From contig JAKEFB010000237.1 in assembly GCA_022616275.1 (NCBI GenBank), forward strand, positions 1 through 55,866: DNA of 55,866 nucleotides, written 5' to 3'. The notes beneath the pieces were generated by a model. It saw only the letters and a list, made by a program, of their open reading frames with translations. It searched no databases and was not told where the DNA came from. Position numbers and translations under genes: made by a program. This DNA comes from Chloroflexota bacterium. GTDB taxonomy: Bacteria > Chloroflexota > Anaerolineae > Promineifilales > Promineifilaceae. Positions 32,054 through 41,500 of the stretch are shown here, piece after piece (the first letter of the stretch is position 1; every line of letters starts with the position of its first letter).

Positions 32054-33268
32054 ATGGATGAGGAGAGCCAGCCAGTTCGGTTAAATCATACCCCAACCAC
32101 TTTTCCCCCTCCTCAAAAGGTTGAAGCGTCGCCGGCCATCGAACCCCAAAAACTAAAACGGCATACGAGTATTCTTTCGTTTGCCATTGTTGCCTGGAGT
32201 GTGTTGGCCTGGTTCTCTGTCCGGAGCCTGCCGGGTCCGGCAACTGAAGCTGGTAGTGATAATACCAGCCCCTTGTACTTGTTCCTCTGTATTTATCTGA
32301 CAGTGGCCTTTCACGAGGCCGGCCATCTGCTGGCCGGGGCGCTGAACGGCTTCCACTTCATCTCTACTTCGATCGGTCCTTTCAGACTGACCCGCGAATT
32401 TCAGGGCTTAAAGTTGCGCTACGATGGCTTCGAGCTTTTCGATTTTAGTGGCGATGCCAGTAGCGTGCCTACCAGGCCGGACCACATTCATCGCCGGGAG
32501 ATTTTAATGACGGCCGGCGGGCCGCTGGCTACGTTGCTTCAGATTGCGGTAGTCGTAGTTTTGCGTTTGACCTTTCACCAACAGATTATCGTTTTCTGGC
32601 AGGCCGAACTGCTCTTTTGGTTAGCCTTCTGTGCAATCGTTGTCTTACTGCTCACACTTCTCCCTCTCCCTGGATTGCAGAATGACGTTTCGCACATGTT
32701 GTCCACGCTGAAAAGCCCACCACTGCCAAAGCGGCGTGCGTTACTTACTATGTATTACGGGGCTTCAGCACAAGGCCAACAGTCCGGCGCGCTTGACGCC
32801 GCTCGACTGGCAGAGCTGCTGATTCCTGAAGACGGCTCAATAGAGGAACTGGAAGCCAACGTCGTGGCCTACGTTAATGCTGTGAGCCAGGGAGAGATCC
32901 GCCGGGCTGGCGCTTTCCTGGACAGATGCCTGGCTATTTTACAAATACTCCCAACTGAACAACGGTGGGTTGGCGTTCTGATCGAAGCGGCCTACTTTGA
33001 AGCGCGGTTTGAGCAAAACCTGGCCGCGGCCCGTGACTGGCTGACACTGGCACATCAATACAAGGAAGAAGAGTACAATCTGTTAACTGAACAGGCGCTC
33101 CTGCGGGCTGAGGCGGCTGTGCTGTTAGCTGAAGCAAAACCGGCTGAGGCAGCCAGAAAAGCCAGCGCCAGCCTTGTCCTTCTGGACCGGTTTACCGACA
33201 TTGGCAACGCTAAAACGGAAAAGGAATGGCTGGAGAGCATGTTATCACAGATATCCAAGCTGGCGTAG
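32054..33268 (+). CDS. M50-like membrane metalloprotease with C-terminal helical repeats
   Basis: A 404-residue membrane protein. A proline-rich cytoplasmic start precedes a first transmembrane helix (about 36-57). The next helix carries the zinc-protease motif AFHEAGHLLAGALNGF with the two His and the Glu of HExxH (about 85-89). After a soluble insert come TAGGPLATLLQIAVVV and a further helix ending LLPLPGLQNDVSHML, where GLQND resembles the third ligand loop (N/D-x-D) of site-2 proteases. The last 150 residues are TPR-like helices. It could carry out regulated intramembrane cleavage. Base composition is lower in GC than its neighbours. ATG 32054 is an inferred start: the AGGAG directly before it is closer than usual. 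Confidence 0.75.
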   Translation: MDEESQPVRLNHTPTTFPPPQKVEASPAIEPQKLKRHTSILSFAIVAWSVLAWFSVRSLPGPATEAGSDNTSPLYLFLCIYLTVAFHEAGHLLAGALNGFHFISTSIGPFRLTREFQGLKLRYDGFELFDFSGDASSVPTRPDHIHRREILMTAGGPLATLLQIAVVVVLRLTFHQQIIVFWQAELLFWLAFCAIVVLLLTLLPLPGLQNDVSHMLSTLKSPPLPKRRALLTMYYGASAQGQQSGALDAARLAELLIPEDGSIEELEANVVAYVNAVSQGEIRRAGAFLDRCLAILQILPTEQRWVGVLIEAAYFEARFEQNLAAARDWLTLAHQYKEEEYNLLTEQALLRAEAAVLLAEAKPAEAARKASASLVLLDRFTDIGNAKTEKEWLESMLSQISKLA

Positions 33269-33316
33269 CCTGCTTTACCAGTCGCATAGAGAAGGACTGT
33301 GCCGGACAAACCTCGC

Positions 33317-33688
33317 TTACTCGCTAACTTCCTCTAAAAAGCTTAGCGCCCGCCCCCGCACCTCGGCCGCGCTCAACCCGCTGGTGTCCAGGTACAGGTC
33401 GCAGTGCTGGCGGGCGTGGGCCAGGCGGCGGCGCTGCTCTTCCAGCTCCTCCGGCCGCAGGTTGAGGTGGGGGCGGCGGCTCCGGATGGCCTCGTAGCTC
33501 ACGTCCAGGTAAATCAACACGTCCGGCCGGGAGATACGCTGCCACATGGCCGGCACGTAGGAATGCTCCTGGGCCACGTGCCGGGCTTCGTAGCCGGCCT
33601 GGCGCAGGCTGGCCACCAGCGTGCTCTTGCCGGCCGCGCAGGCCCCGACCACGGCCACGCGTAAAGGGGGGTCTTTCTGCTCCTCCAT
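33317..33688 (-). CDS. Small P-loop kinase-like protein
   Basis: A protein of about 123 residues. The Walker A motif GACAAGKST (about 15-23) follows the strand LRVAVV, then an RPDVLIYLDVS strand, which resembles the Walker B position in nucleoside and shikimate kinase-like folds, and an arginine-rich helix (ELEEQRRRLAHARQH) that suggests a lid. The protein is shorter than deoxynucleoside kinases (about 200 residues), so the substrate site may be reduced or lie on a partner. It directly follows the SpoIIE-type phosphatase with a 9-base gap and so is its likely operon partner. Substrate unknown. ATG 33688 is preferred to the adjacent GTG 33691. Confidence 0.7.
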   Translation of the reverse strand: MEEQKDPPLRVAVVGACAAGKSTLVASLRQAGYEARHVAQEHSYVPAMWQRISRPDVLIYLDVSYEAIRSRRPHLNLRPEELEEQRRRLAHARQHCDLYLDTSGLSAAEVRGRALSFLEEVSE

Positions 33689-33697
33689 CACCTGGCG

Positions 33698-34405
33698 CTA
33701 CAGCGGCACCCGGCCGTTCAGCCGCCGGGCGTCGTCCCCCGTTCTTTCCAGGACGGCCACGGCCATGACGCTGATGTCGTCGCGCGGCCGGCCCTGGTCC
33801 AGCTCGACCGCCCGCTCCAGCAGCAAATTGACCACCCGTTGCGGGTCGAAAATGCCTATCTCTACCAGCCCCTGGACCACCGCCAGCGGCTCCAGCCGGA
33901 CCATCCCGCTGTAGCTGCCGGCGTGCGGCAGGCCATCGGTAAAGGCCACGGCCAGCGTTTGCCTCACCAGCGGCACCTCGGTAATGAGCGGCTTGACGTT
34001 GCGGCGCACGCCGACCACCTCCGACGGCTCGTCCAGCACGTAGAGGCCCCTTTCCGGGGTATGGACGATGACCGGGGCCGGGTTGTTGCGCGAGATGACC
34101 AGCGTCCGGCTATGGGTGTCCACCGAGAGAATATTCAACGTGGCGCTGACCTTGCCGCCGCGATAGGTGAAGAGATAGTCGTGGGCCGCCCGCGCCGCCG
34201 CCCCGTCGCGCACCCCCTCCGAGAGCAGTTGGATGGCCTTGCGGGCGACGACGTTGCTGATCGCCTTGGCCGACTTGCCGCTACGCTGGCCGTCCACCAG
34301 CACCAGCGACAGCCCCCCATGCGGCCGTTCAATCATCTCCAGCGTATCCCCACTCTCGCTGCTGGCGTACTTGCCCACCTTAGCCACCGCAAACTGCACT
34401 TCCAT
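33698..34405 (-). CDS. SpoIIE/RsbU-type PP2C serine phosphatase domain protein
   Basis: A 235-residue stand-alone phosphatase of the SpoIIE/PPM family, which dephosphorylates serine or threonine residues on regulatory proteins such as anti-anti-sigma factors. Motifs are SGD near residue 18 (in ASSESGDTLE), LVLVDGQRSGKSA (about 35-47), AFTDGLPHA (about 153-161) with its metal-binding Asp, and the final DDISVMAVAV with the last Asp pair. The first metal motif is DGQ rather than DGHG, as often in SpoIIE types. No sensor domain is attached. It lies upstream of the P-loop protein; no RsbV, RsbW or sigma gene is visible near it. Confidence 0.88.
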   Translation of the reverse strand: MEVQFAVAKVGKYASSESGDTLEMIERPHGGLSLVLVDGQRSGKSAKAISNVVARKAIQLLSEGVRDGAAARAAHDYLFTYRGGKVSATLNILSVDTHSRTLVISRNNPAPVIVHTPERGLYVLDEPSEVVGVRRNVKPLITEVPLVRQTLAVAFTDGLPHAGSYSGMVRLEPLAVVQGLVEIGIFDPQRVVNLLLERAVELDQGRPRDDISVMAVAVLERTGDDARRLNGRVPL

Positions 34406-34416
34406 CGTCTTCTTTT

Positions 34417-34471
34417 GCCACGAATTGCACGAATTCCACGAATTTTTCGTTCAATTCGTGTAATTCGTGGC
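34417..34471. repeat. Hairpin of CACGAATTN nonamers
   Basis: Arms 34417-34435 and 34453-34471 pair over 19 bases with one mismatch. The left side is built of 9-base units CACGAATTG, CACGAATTC, CACGAATTT. It lies between pcrA (whose stop is 8 bases away) and the SpoIIE-type gene, at the 3' end of the pcrA unit. Confidence 0.8.
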
Positions 34472-34478
34472 TAAAACT

Positions 34479-36761
34479 TTACTCGCGTATTTCCAGCCGG
34501 GCCATACTGGCCACCAGCTTTTTAATCCCTAGGCCGGCAAAGGCGACGACCACTTCTTCGTCGTTGCCGGTGGATTTGCTTTCGATGACGATGCCTTCGC
34601 CAAACTTGGCGTGGCTGACCTTCTGGCCGGTGCGGAATTGGGTCTGGGTTGCGGCCGGCTGGCGCGGCTCTCCGGCCGGCTCCGTCCAGCGGCTTGGCTC
34701 CGGCAGCGATTTGCTCTCCGGGTAGGAACTATCCGGCCGCCACTCGCCTGGCCGGTAAGCAGTCGTGGACGCTGGCGAGGCCCAGTTCCAATCGCTGGCC
34801 CGCCGCTTCGTCTCTTCCCGGCGCTGCCCGCTGCTGCGGCCGCTGCCAATCCCTTCCAGCAATTGATCGGGAATGTCCAGCAAAAAACGGGACGGCGTCG
34901 TCACGGCCGACTCGCCGTACAGGTTGCGGCGGAAGGCGTAGGACAGATACAACTGGTCCTTGGCCCGCGTCAGGCCGACGTAAAACAGCCGCCGCTCCTC
35001 GGCCAGCTCCTCGCCGTCGTCCAGCGAGCGGCTGTGCGGCAAAACACCATCCTCCAGCCCGGTGATAAAGACCGCCGGGAATTCCAGCCCCTTAGCCGCG
35101 TGCAGCGTCAACAGCGTCGGCGCGCTGGCCTCCTCCTCCAGGTCGTCCACGTCAGAAATGAGGGCCACGTTTTCCAGGAACTCGCTCAGGCTCACCTCGC
35201 CATACTCGATGGCCACGCCGCGCAACTCCATGACGTTGGCCCAGCGGTCCTGTCCCTCTTCGGTCCCGTCGTCCACGTAGCCGCGGTAATCGGTAGCCTG
35301 CAAAATAGCGTCCAGCAAATCGCCGGCGTTGGCCCCGTTTCTCAGCAGCCCCAGCCACTCTCGCAGCATCTGGCCGAAGCCGGCCAGCATGGCTGTGGCC
35401 CGGCCAGCGAAGGGGTGCTGCGTGTCGGGGTCGCTCACCAGGCGCAGCAGGGCCTCGGCCGGCTGCAGGCCCTGCCCGGCGGCCCAACTGTGCAGCAACC
35501 CCTGCGTCTTGGCCCCGATGCCCCGGGGCGGCGTGTTGATGATGCGATTAAAGCTGATCGAATCGGCCGGGTTGTGGACCAGCCGCAGGTAGGCGATCAG
35601 GTCCTTGATTTCCCGCCGGGCGTAGAAGCGCGTCGCCCCGACCAGGCGATACTTTAGCCCGGCCCGCAAGAATGCCTCTTCGATAACACGGGACTGGGAG
35701 TTGGTCCGGTACATCACCGCAAAATCGCCGGGGTCCAGCCCTTGCAGCATGAGCCGCTCGATGGTGGCTACGACCATGTCCGCCTCTTCCACTTCGTTGT
35801 AAAACTCGTGGACGACGATCCTGGCCCCGCCTTGCCGCTCGGTAAAAAGCTCTTTTTCGACCCGGTCCTTGTTGTGGCGAATGATGGCCTTGGCCGCGTC
35901 GAGAATGATCTGCGTCGAGCGGTAATTTTGCTCCAGCAAGATCATCTGCGCCTCGGGGTAATCGCGGCGAAACCGGTTGATGTTGCGGAAATCAGCCCCT
36001 CGCCACCGGTAAATCGACTGGTCGGAATCGCCCACGACGAAAATGTTGCCGTGCCCGGCCGCCAGCCGCTTCAACAAAGCGTACTGGGCCGTGTTGGTAT
36101 CCTGGAACTCGTCCACCAGAATGTGCTCGTACTTTTGCTGGTAGCGCTCCAGCACGTCCGGCCGCTGGTCAAAAAGCAAGACGATATTCATCAACAGGTC
36201 GTCAAAGTCCATGGCGTTGTTGGCCAGCAAGATTTCCTGGTAGCGCTGGTAAACGCGGTGGGTCACTTCGGAAATGTAGTTGCTGGCAGCGTATTGCTCC
36301 GGCGTGATCAGCTCGTTTTTGGCCGCGCCGATGCCGGCCAGCATCTTGTTGGGCGAGAACTTCTTCTCGTCCAGGTTCAGCTCTTGCAGCGCCTGCCGGA
36401 CCACCTGGCGCTGGTCGTCGGTGTCGAAAATGACGAAATCGGCGTCGTAGCCAACCATTTGCTGCGCTTCACGGCGCAGGATGCGGGCGCAGGTCGCGTG
36501 AAAAGTGCCGATGGTCAGGCCGCGCAGCCGGCCTTCGAGCGCCGTTTCCAGCCGCTGCTGCATCTCCCGGGCTGCCTTGTTGGTAAAGGTCACAGCCATA
36601 ATATTCCAGGGCGAGACCTGCATCTCCTGGACCAGGTAGACGATGCGGTAGGTGAGCACCCGGGTCTTGCCGCTGCCCGGCCCGGCCAGCACCAGGATCG
36701 GTCCCCGGCCGGCCGTCACGGCCGCTCGTTGGGCCTGGTTTAAACCTTGTAAAACGTTCAT
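34479..36761 (-). CDS. pcrA: ATP-dependent DNA helicase PcrA/UvrD
   Basis: A 760-residue superfamily 1A helicase that unwinds DNA 3' to 5' in repair and in removing RecA or RNA polymerase. Motifs: Q motif LNQAQRAAV (7-15), Walker A AGPGSGKT (26-33), TFTNKAAREM (Ia), LVDEFQDTN (II), GDSDQSIYRWRGAD (III), LEQNYRS (IV), LLTLHAAKGLEFPAVF (V) and RRLFYVGLTRAK (VI). The C-terminal tudor-like domain GQKVSHAKFGEGIVI, which binds RNA polymerase in PcrA, supports that name. ATG 36761 overlaps the upstream TGA (ATGA), so its translation is coupled to the M14 peptidase gene. A linker of about 100 residues, low in complexity, lies between motif VI and the tail. Confidence 0.95.
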   Translation of the reverse strand: MNVLQGLNQAQRAAVTAGRGPILVLAGPGSGKTRVLTYRIVYLVQEMQVSPWNIMAVTFTNKAAREMQQRLETALEGRLRGLTIGTFHATCARILRREAQQMVGYDADFVIFDTDDQRQVVRQALQELNLDEKKFSPNKMLAGIGAAKNELITPEQYAASNYISEVTHRVYQRYQEILLANNAMDFDDLLMNIVLLFDQRPDVLERYQQKYEHILVDEFQDTNTAQYALLKRLAAGHGNIFVVGDSDQSIYRWRGADFRNINRFRRDYPEAQMILLEQNYRSTQIILDAAKAIIRHNKDRVEKELFTERQGGARIVVHEFYNEVEEADMVVATIERLMLQGLDPGDFAVMYRTNSQSRVIEEAFLRAGLKYRLVGATRFYARREIKDLIAYLRLVHNPADSISFNRIINTPPRGIGAKTQGLLHSWAAGQGLQPAEALLRLVSDPDTQHPFAGRATAMLAGFGQMLREWLGLLRNGANAGDLLDAILQATDYRGYVDDGTEEGQDRWANVMELRGVAIEYGEVSLSEFLENVALISDVDDLEEEASAPTLLTLHAAKGLEFPAVFITGLEDGVLPHSRSLDDGEELAEERRLFYVGLTRAKDQLYLSYAFRRNLYGESAVTTPSRFLLDIPDQLLEGIGSGRSSGQRREETKRRASDWNWASPASTTAYRPGEWRPDSSYPESKSLPEPSRWTEPAGEPRQPAATQTQFRTGQKVSHAKFGEGIVIESKSTGNDEEVVVAFAGLGIKKLVASMARLEIRE

Positions 36762-38434
36762 TTTTCCAGGTCCACCACCACCCGCACCGTCCCCGCCCGC
36801 TGGTGGACGGCCGTAATCGTCGCCTGGCCACCTTGCGGCGCCTGGACCACCCACTCGACCTTGGCCCGCTCCCGGGTGGCGTCGCCGGCCCAGAAGGCCA
36901 CCGCGCCCTTGTCGTCCCGGCCGGCCAGTTGGCCCACTTTCGCTTTCATCTCGCCAGAGAGCAGTCTGGCCCCCTCCGGCAGGCTGATGTCCACCTCCAG
37001 CTCTCGGACCGCCTTCATCTCCAGCGCCTTCTGGCTGACGTTCGTCGGCAGCCAGCCGGTGTTGTGCAGCACCAGGCGAATGGTGAAAATGTCCCCCTGC
37101 TTTTCGGTCGTCAGAGTATGGATTTCCAGCTTCGGCGAAATCAGGCAGTTAAAGATCACAAAGTCGGCCAGCGGGGCAATTTCCTTTTCCAGCAGGTGGG
37201 GCGGCGGGTTGCGCCAGGTAATCATCACGTTCCAGCCGCCCAGCTCCACCGGGCCCAGTTGGGGGTGCTCAAACGGCCGCCACTCGACGTAACCGTCCTG
37301 GCCCAGGATCTCCCTGGCCCAGTGGAACAGTTTCAGGTCTTCCTCCACCGGGTGCTCGCGGAACCACTCGATGTACTTTTTTACCTCCAGGCCGGCCTGC
37401 CGCTGCGGCGACCAGATTTCCGTGGTCCAGGCGTACAGCCCCAGGTGCTCGTACAGCCAGTCGTCAAAAGTGCCCTTGATGTAATCCTTGGGGTCGTATT
37501 TGAACTCGTGGTAGACGGAGGCGGCCGGGTAGCCGGTCAGCGCCTCCCCTTTCCGGCCGATAGCCTGGTAGGTGCGCAAATCCTGGGAGGGCAGGCTGTC
37601 GTCCGGGGCGATGGACAGGGGACGCAGGTGAACGCCGCTAAAGGTGTGGAAGGTCAGCCCGCCGGTAATATTGGGGTGGTCGGTGACAAACTGGACGGCC
37701 GCCCGTACCTCCGGCTCACTGGTCGGGAAGGGGCCGGCCCCCTGCTCGCTGGGCAGCCAGTTGACCGGGAAGTTGCGGTTCAGGTCCAGCCCGGCCAGCG
37801 GTGGGGCCATTTGAATGGTGACGCCGTCGTAGTTGCGAATGCGCCCTTCGGGCAGCAGCCGGTAATAGTCGCCGCCGGGCAGGTCGTCCGGCTCGCGACG
37901 AATGAGCAGGCTGGGCTCGTCCGGGTGCGGCTTCCAGGCCCCGTGGGGGTCCTTCAGTCGCATTTGCAGGATCCGGCCGTCGCCGTCCATGTCTTCCTGG
38001 TGCAGGCCGTCCAGCTCGTCGGTGCGGGGGTAGGGCCGGGTGCTGCTGCGCAGGAAGCGCGGCCGGTCGGCCAGGGCCAGCTCGGCCCCGTCGGGGTTGA
38101 GCCGGGGCACGACGTAAAAGGCGCGGCTGTCCAGGACGTAGGTGAGCTTCTCGTCCCGGCCGTACTCGTTCAGCAGCTTATGAATCAGGTAGAGGGCGGC
38201 CGCCGACGGAGCAACTTCGGTGGCATGGATGTTGGCGTCCACCCAATAAGCCGGCTTGTCCTGGTCTGGCCCGGTCTCAAAGTTGGTCAGCGTCACCACC
38301 CAGATCTCCCGCCCCTCGAAGCTCTGCCCCAGGCTGCCCAGCCGGCACAGGTTCGGGTAATGCTCGGCCCACTCTCGTAAAAAACCGGTCAGGGTCTCAT
38401 AACGGTAATAAGTATCAAAACGGATGTCAGTCAA
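36758..38434 (-). CDS. M14-family zinc carboxypeptidase
   Basis: A 558-residue metallocarboxypeptidase. The HxxE zinc motif is in ANIHATEVA (His70, Glu73 with this start), the substrate-binding Asn-Arg is in GLDLNRNFP, the third zinc ligand is in GLTFHTFSG and the catalytic Glu is in AWTTEIWS. A beta-sandwich domain of about 170 residues (IAPLADFVIFNCL onward) follows the catalytic domain. No signal peptide is visible with the chosen start, so the enzyme may act inside the cell. TTG 38434 is chosen because AGGAG lies six bases upstream; an earlier TTG at 38455 would put that site inside the protein. It is translationally coupled to pcrA, which is an odd pairing of functions. Confidence 0.85.
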   Translation of the reverse strand: MTDIRFDTYYRYETLTGFLREWAEHYPNLCRLGSLGQSFEGREIWVVTLTNFETGPDQDKPAYWVDANIHATEVAPSAAALYLIHKLLNEYGRDEKLTYVLDSRAFYVVPRLNPDGAELALADRPRFLRSSTRPYPRTDELDGLHQEDMDGDGRILQMRLKDPHGAWKPHPDEPSLLIRREPDDLPGGDYYRLLPEGRIRNYDGVTIQMAPPLAGLDLNRNFPVNWLPSEQGAGPFPTSEPEVRAAVQFVTDHPNITGGLTFHTFSGVHLRPLSIAPDDSLPSQDLRTYQAIGRKGEALTGYPAASVYHEFKYDPKDYIKGTFDDWLYEHLGLYAWTTEIWSPQRQAGLEVKKYIEWFREHPVEEDLKLFHWAREILGQDGYVEWRPFEHPQLGPVELGGWNVMITWRNPPPHLLEKEIAPLADFVIFNCLISPKLEIHTLTTEKQGDIFTIRLVLHNTGWLPTNVSQKALEMKAVRELEVDISLPEGARLLSGEMKAKVGQLAGRDDKGAVAFWAGDATRERAKVEWVVQAPQGGQATITAVHQRAGTVRVVVDLEK

Positions 38435-38517
38435 GGTTTTCTCCTGAAAGAGCAATGAGTGATGTCTAGACCGGCTGCTTCAGCACCGGCCGGGTCGGCT
38501 GCCATACGATTACTGGA

Positions 38518-41500
38518 TTAAGGAGTTGATCCGCCGGCTTCGACCTCATTCAGCAGAGCTTGAATTTCCGCCTGCTGTTCTGGGGGTGCAGCCGCCAGCG
38601 CCTCCTGGCCCAACAGGCGGGCCCGATCGAGATCGCCCATGTCCAGGAAAAGGGTAGCCATCAAATAGTCCACGTTCCACGGAGGAACCTGGGCGTTCGC
38701 TCGTTCGCGAGCTTCCTCGTAAGCTGCCAGCGCTTCCTCGAAATTCTCCAGTTGTTGGTAAACCTGGCCTTTCTCTAGCCAGAAGCGGGGATCGCCGGGC
38801 TGCCGGGCCAGCCCCTCTTCCAGGCTGGCGATAGCCCCGGCATAATAGGCCTGCTGCTCCTCGCCGGCCGCCTGCTCGGCGCAGGCCAGGTAAATCTTGG
38901 ATCGGTCAAAGTAGGTATTGCTGTAAAAGGGGTCTATCTCGGCCGAACGGTCGTAAAGCTCAATCGCCCGGTCGCACTCACCCTGCAAGCTATGCACGAG
39001 CTGGGCGTACTCGTTCCAAATGACGGCGTTGTGGGGGCTGAGATTCAAGGCGGCCTCGTAGTAAGAAATGGCGGTCTGGATATTCTCTTCCCGTTCCCCG
39101 TCCGTGCTCAGGGCGGCCCACCGGGTGTGGAGCCGGGCCAGGTTGGTGGTGTGGTCGGCATTCAGTGGGCTAATCACCCGGGCCCGCTCCAGCTTCTCTC
39201 GCGCTGTTTCCAGCAGGCTGGCCCGGCTCGCCGGGTCGGCGGTGACTGAAGAGTTCTCCAGGTAGGCCCGGCCCAGCCACAAGTAGTAAGTATCTTCCAG
39301 GGGCGCCAGTTCAACGGCGCGCTCGTAAATGGCGGCGGCGTAATCCCACCTTCCCTCAAAGGCGGCCCCCCGATCATAGACCATGTCGGCGTGAATCACC
39401 CGCAGGTTGGTTTGATACACGACGTACAGGCCCACGATCACCAGGGCCACCAGGCTAATAGTGGCCACGGCCGGAGCAGCCTGGTGCTCCCGGCTGGCCC
39501 GCCATTGGCTCAGAGCAAGCGCGAGTATGACCAGCAAACCGGCGACAAACAGGTAAGAGACGGTCAGATAACCGGTTTGGTAGTCAGCTTCCAGGACGCG
39601 CCTCTCCACCTCGTCTACACCTTGCAGTCCACTGATGATAATGGCGGTGCGCACCTGAAAAGCCTGGAAGTAGGCGTAGAAAAAGCCTATAGCGGCCGAC
39701 AGGAGGCCAATGACGGCTGCCGGCCCGAAAACAGGCGTCCAGCCCTTGTCCCACAGCAGGTAGAGGGCAGCCAGGGAACCCAGGCCGAGAATCAGGCCAA
39801 ACAGGCTGGCGTAACCACCGGCGACCATCGCCGGAATGGCCGCCAGCAGGCCGATCAGGCCAATGATCCCGGCCGTGCGCCGCGCCGCCCGGTGGCCGGC
39901 CAGGAGCAACAAGGCGGCCACGCCGGCCGCAAGTATCCATAGCCAGAATAAGGCCAGCCCGATGAGCCGGGTGGTACTCACTCCCTCTGGTTGCGGCAGG
40001 AAGGCCCGCAGGATTAACCCCACCACCACCATCAAGCCGAAGACCCCCGCGGCCAGGCGCGGCCGGCCGGCGGCCAGCTTGCCGGAGACAGGGCCAAAAC
40101 TCACCAGCCCTTGCTTGGCCATCTCACTGAGGGTGGCCAGGGTGCCCAGCGCCCAGGCGGCGGCGATCATCAAAAAAACAAACGGCGAATCCACAAACCC
40201 TCTATCGGAGTGTACGAATAGGGACTGGTGGAATATTTCACCGGCCGAGGGTACGTCGGCAAGCTGGAGGATTTGCCTGCCTGGCGGGGCGGTGTAGCGC
40301 ATAAATTCGTACCCCAGGATGCCGACGAGCAGGGCCATCATCAGGCCATAGACCAGGGCAGAGCTTAACCAGCCGCTCTGGGCCGCCGCCGGGGCCTGGC
40401 GCAGCCCCTTCCGCTGGCGGGACGCCTGGTTCTCTTCAACCGCCACGGCCGCTTCCTGAGCATATGGCTGCCAGTGGCCAATCACGAATAGGAGAGCCAG
40501 ATAGACGAAGAAATGTAGCCGCGTCGCGGCAATGGCAATGCCAAAGTGGATTTCCACGTAATGGGCGGCCACTGCCCCAACCAGGGCCATCATCAACAGG
40601 CGCTCCATCTGGAAGGGGTGAACTTTAGCCGCCTCTTCGCCAGGCTCGGCCAGCAGGGCGTAGTAGATCAGGTAAAGCACCAGGCCAAGAATGCTGCCAA
40701 AAGGAATGGCCACCCCCAGATAAACCGGGCCGCGCCACCAGGAAAAAGCCAGCCCCACGACCACGGCCCCGGCCACCCACAAGCCAATGAGCAGATTTCT
40801 ATCTCGCCTGGTCCGCACCACGCCCAACCAGCGAAAGGCGTAATAAAAGACACTGACGTACAGAATCTGCCAGGCCAGGAAGCCGGCCACGCCGGTAATC
40901 ACCAGGGCATCAAACGTCTCATTGTGGGAGCGGTCAGGCAAAGCGCCGCGGGCTTCCACGGTCCCCAATTCCGGCGGGAAGAAGCGATTGTAGACCAGGT
41001 ACATGGATTCCGGGCCGTAGCCGATCAGCGGCCGTAAAAAGTTGAATTTGTCCGGCCGGCCGCCTGGAAACTCGATCGGTTCGTGCGGCCGGATCAACTC
41101 CAGCACCCCTTGCCAGATGAGAACCCGCACCTTGCCGGTATCCTGGTTGTCTTCCAGCAGGCGGCCCAGGCGGCCCACGCCACGAATGTCGCGCCAGGAA
41201 GAAAGCGTCGTCAAAACGTTGCCGGCCACAGGCGTATCCTGGTACGGTTCCGTCGCCGCCGGCGGGGCGTTAAACAGGACTAACAAAGCCCCCAGAAGCA
41301 CCGCCAGCGAAATCCAGTCCAGCCACACCCAGCGCCAGCCGCGACGAATCGCGTCGGCGATCAAGATGGCGGCCGCCAGGACGGCTGTACCAGCAGCGAA
41401 AATAACCAGCGAGTTGACAGGACCGGTAGAACGCAGCGGCCCGCTGGCCAGGTACAGAGGCAGCAGCACGGCCACGGCCACGACCACAAAGGCCCGGACC

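Noticed and set aside
36803-38380. Long plus-strand open frame opposite the M14 peptidase
   Set aside because: It has no recognisable domain, is fully antisense to a clear enzyme gene and reflects the high GC content.
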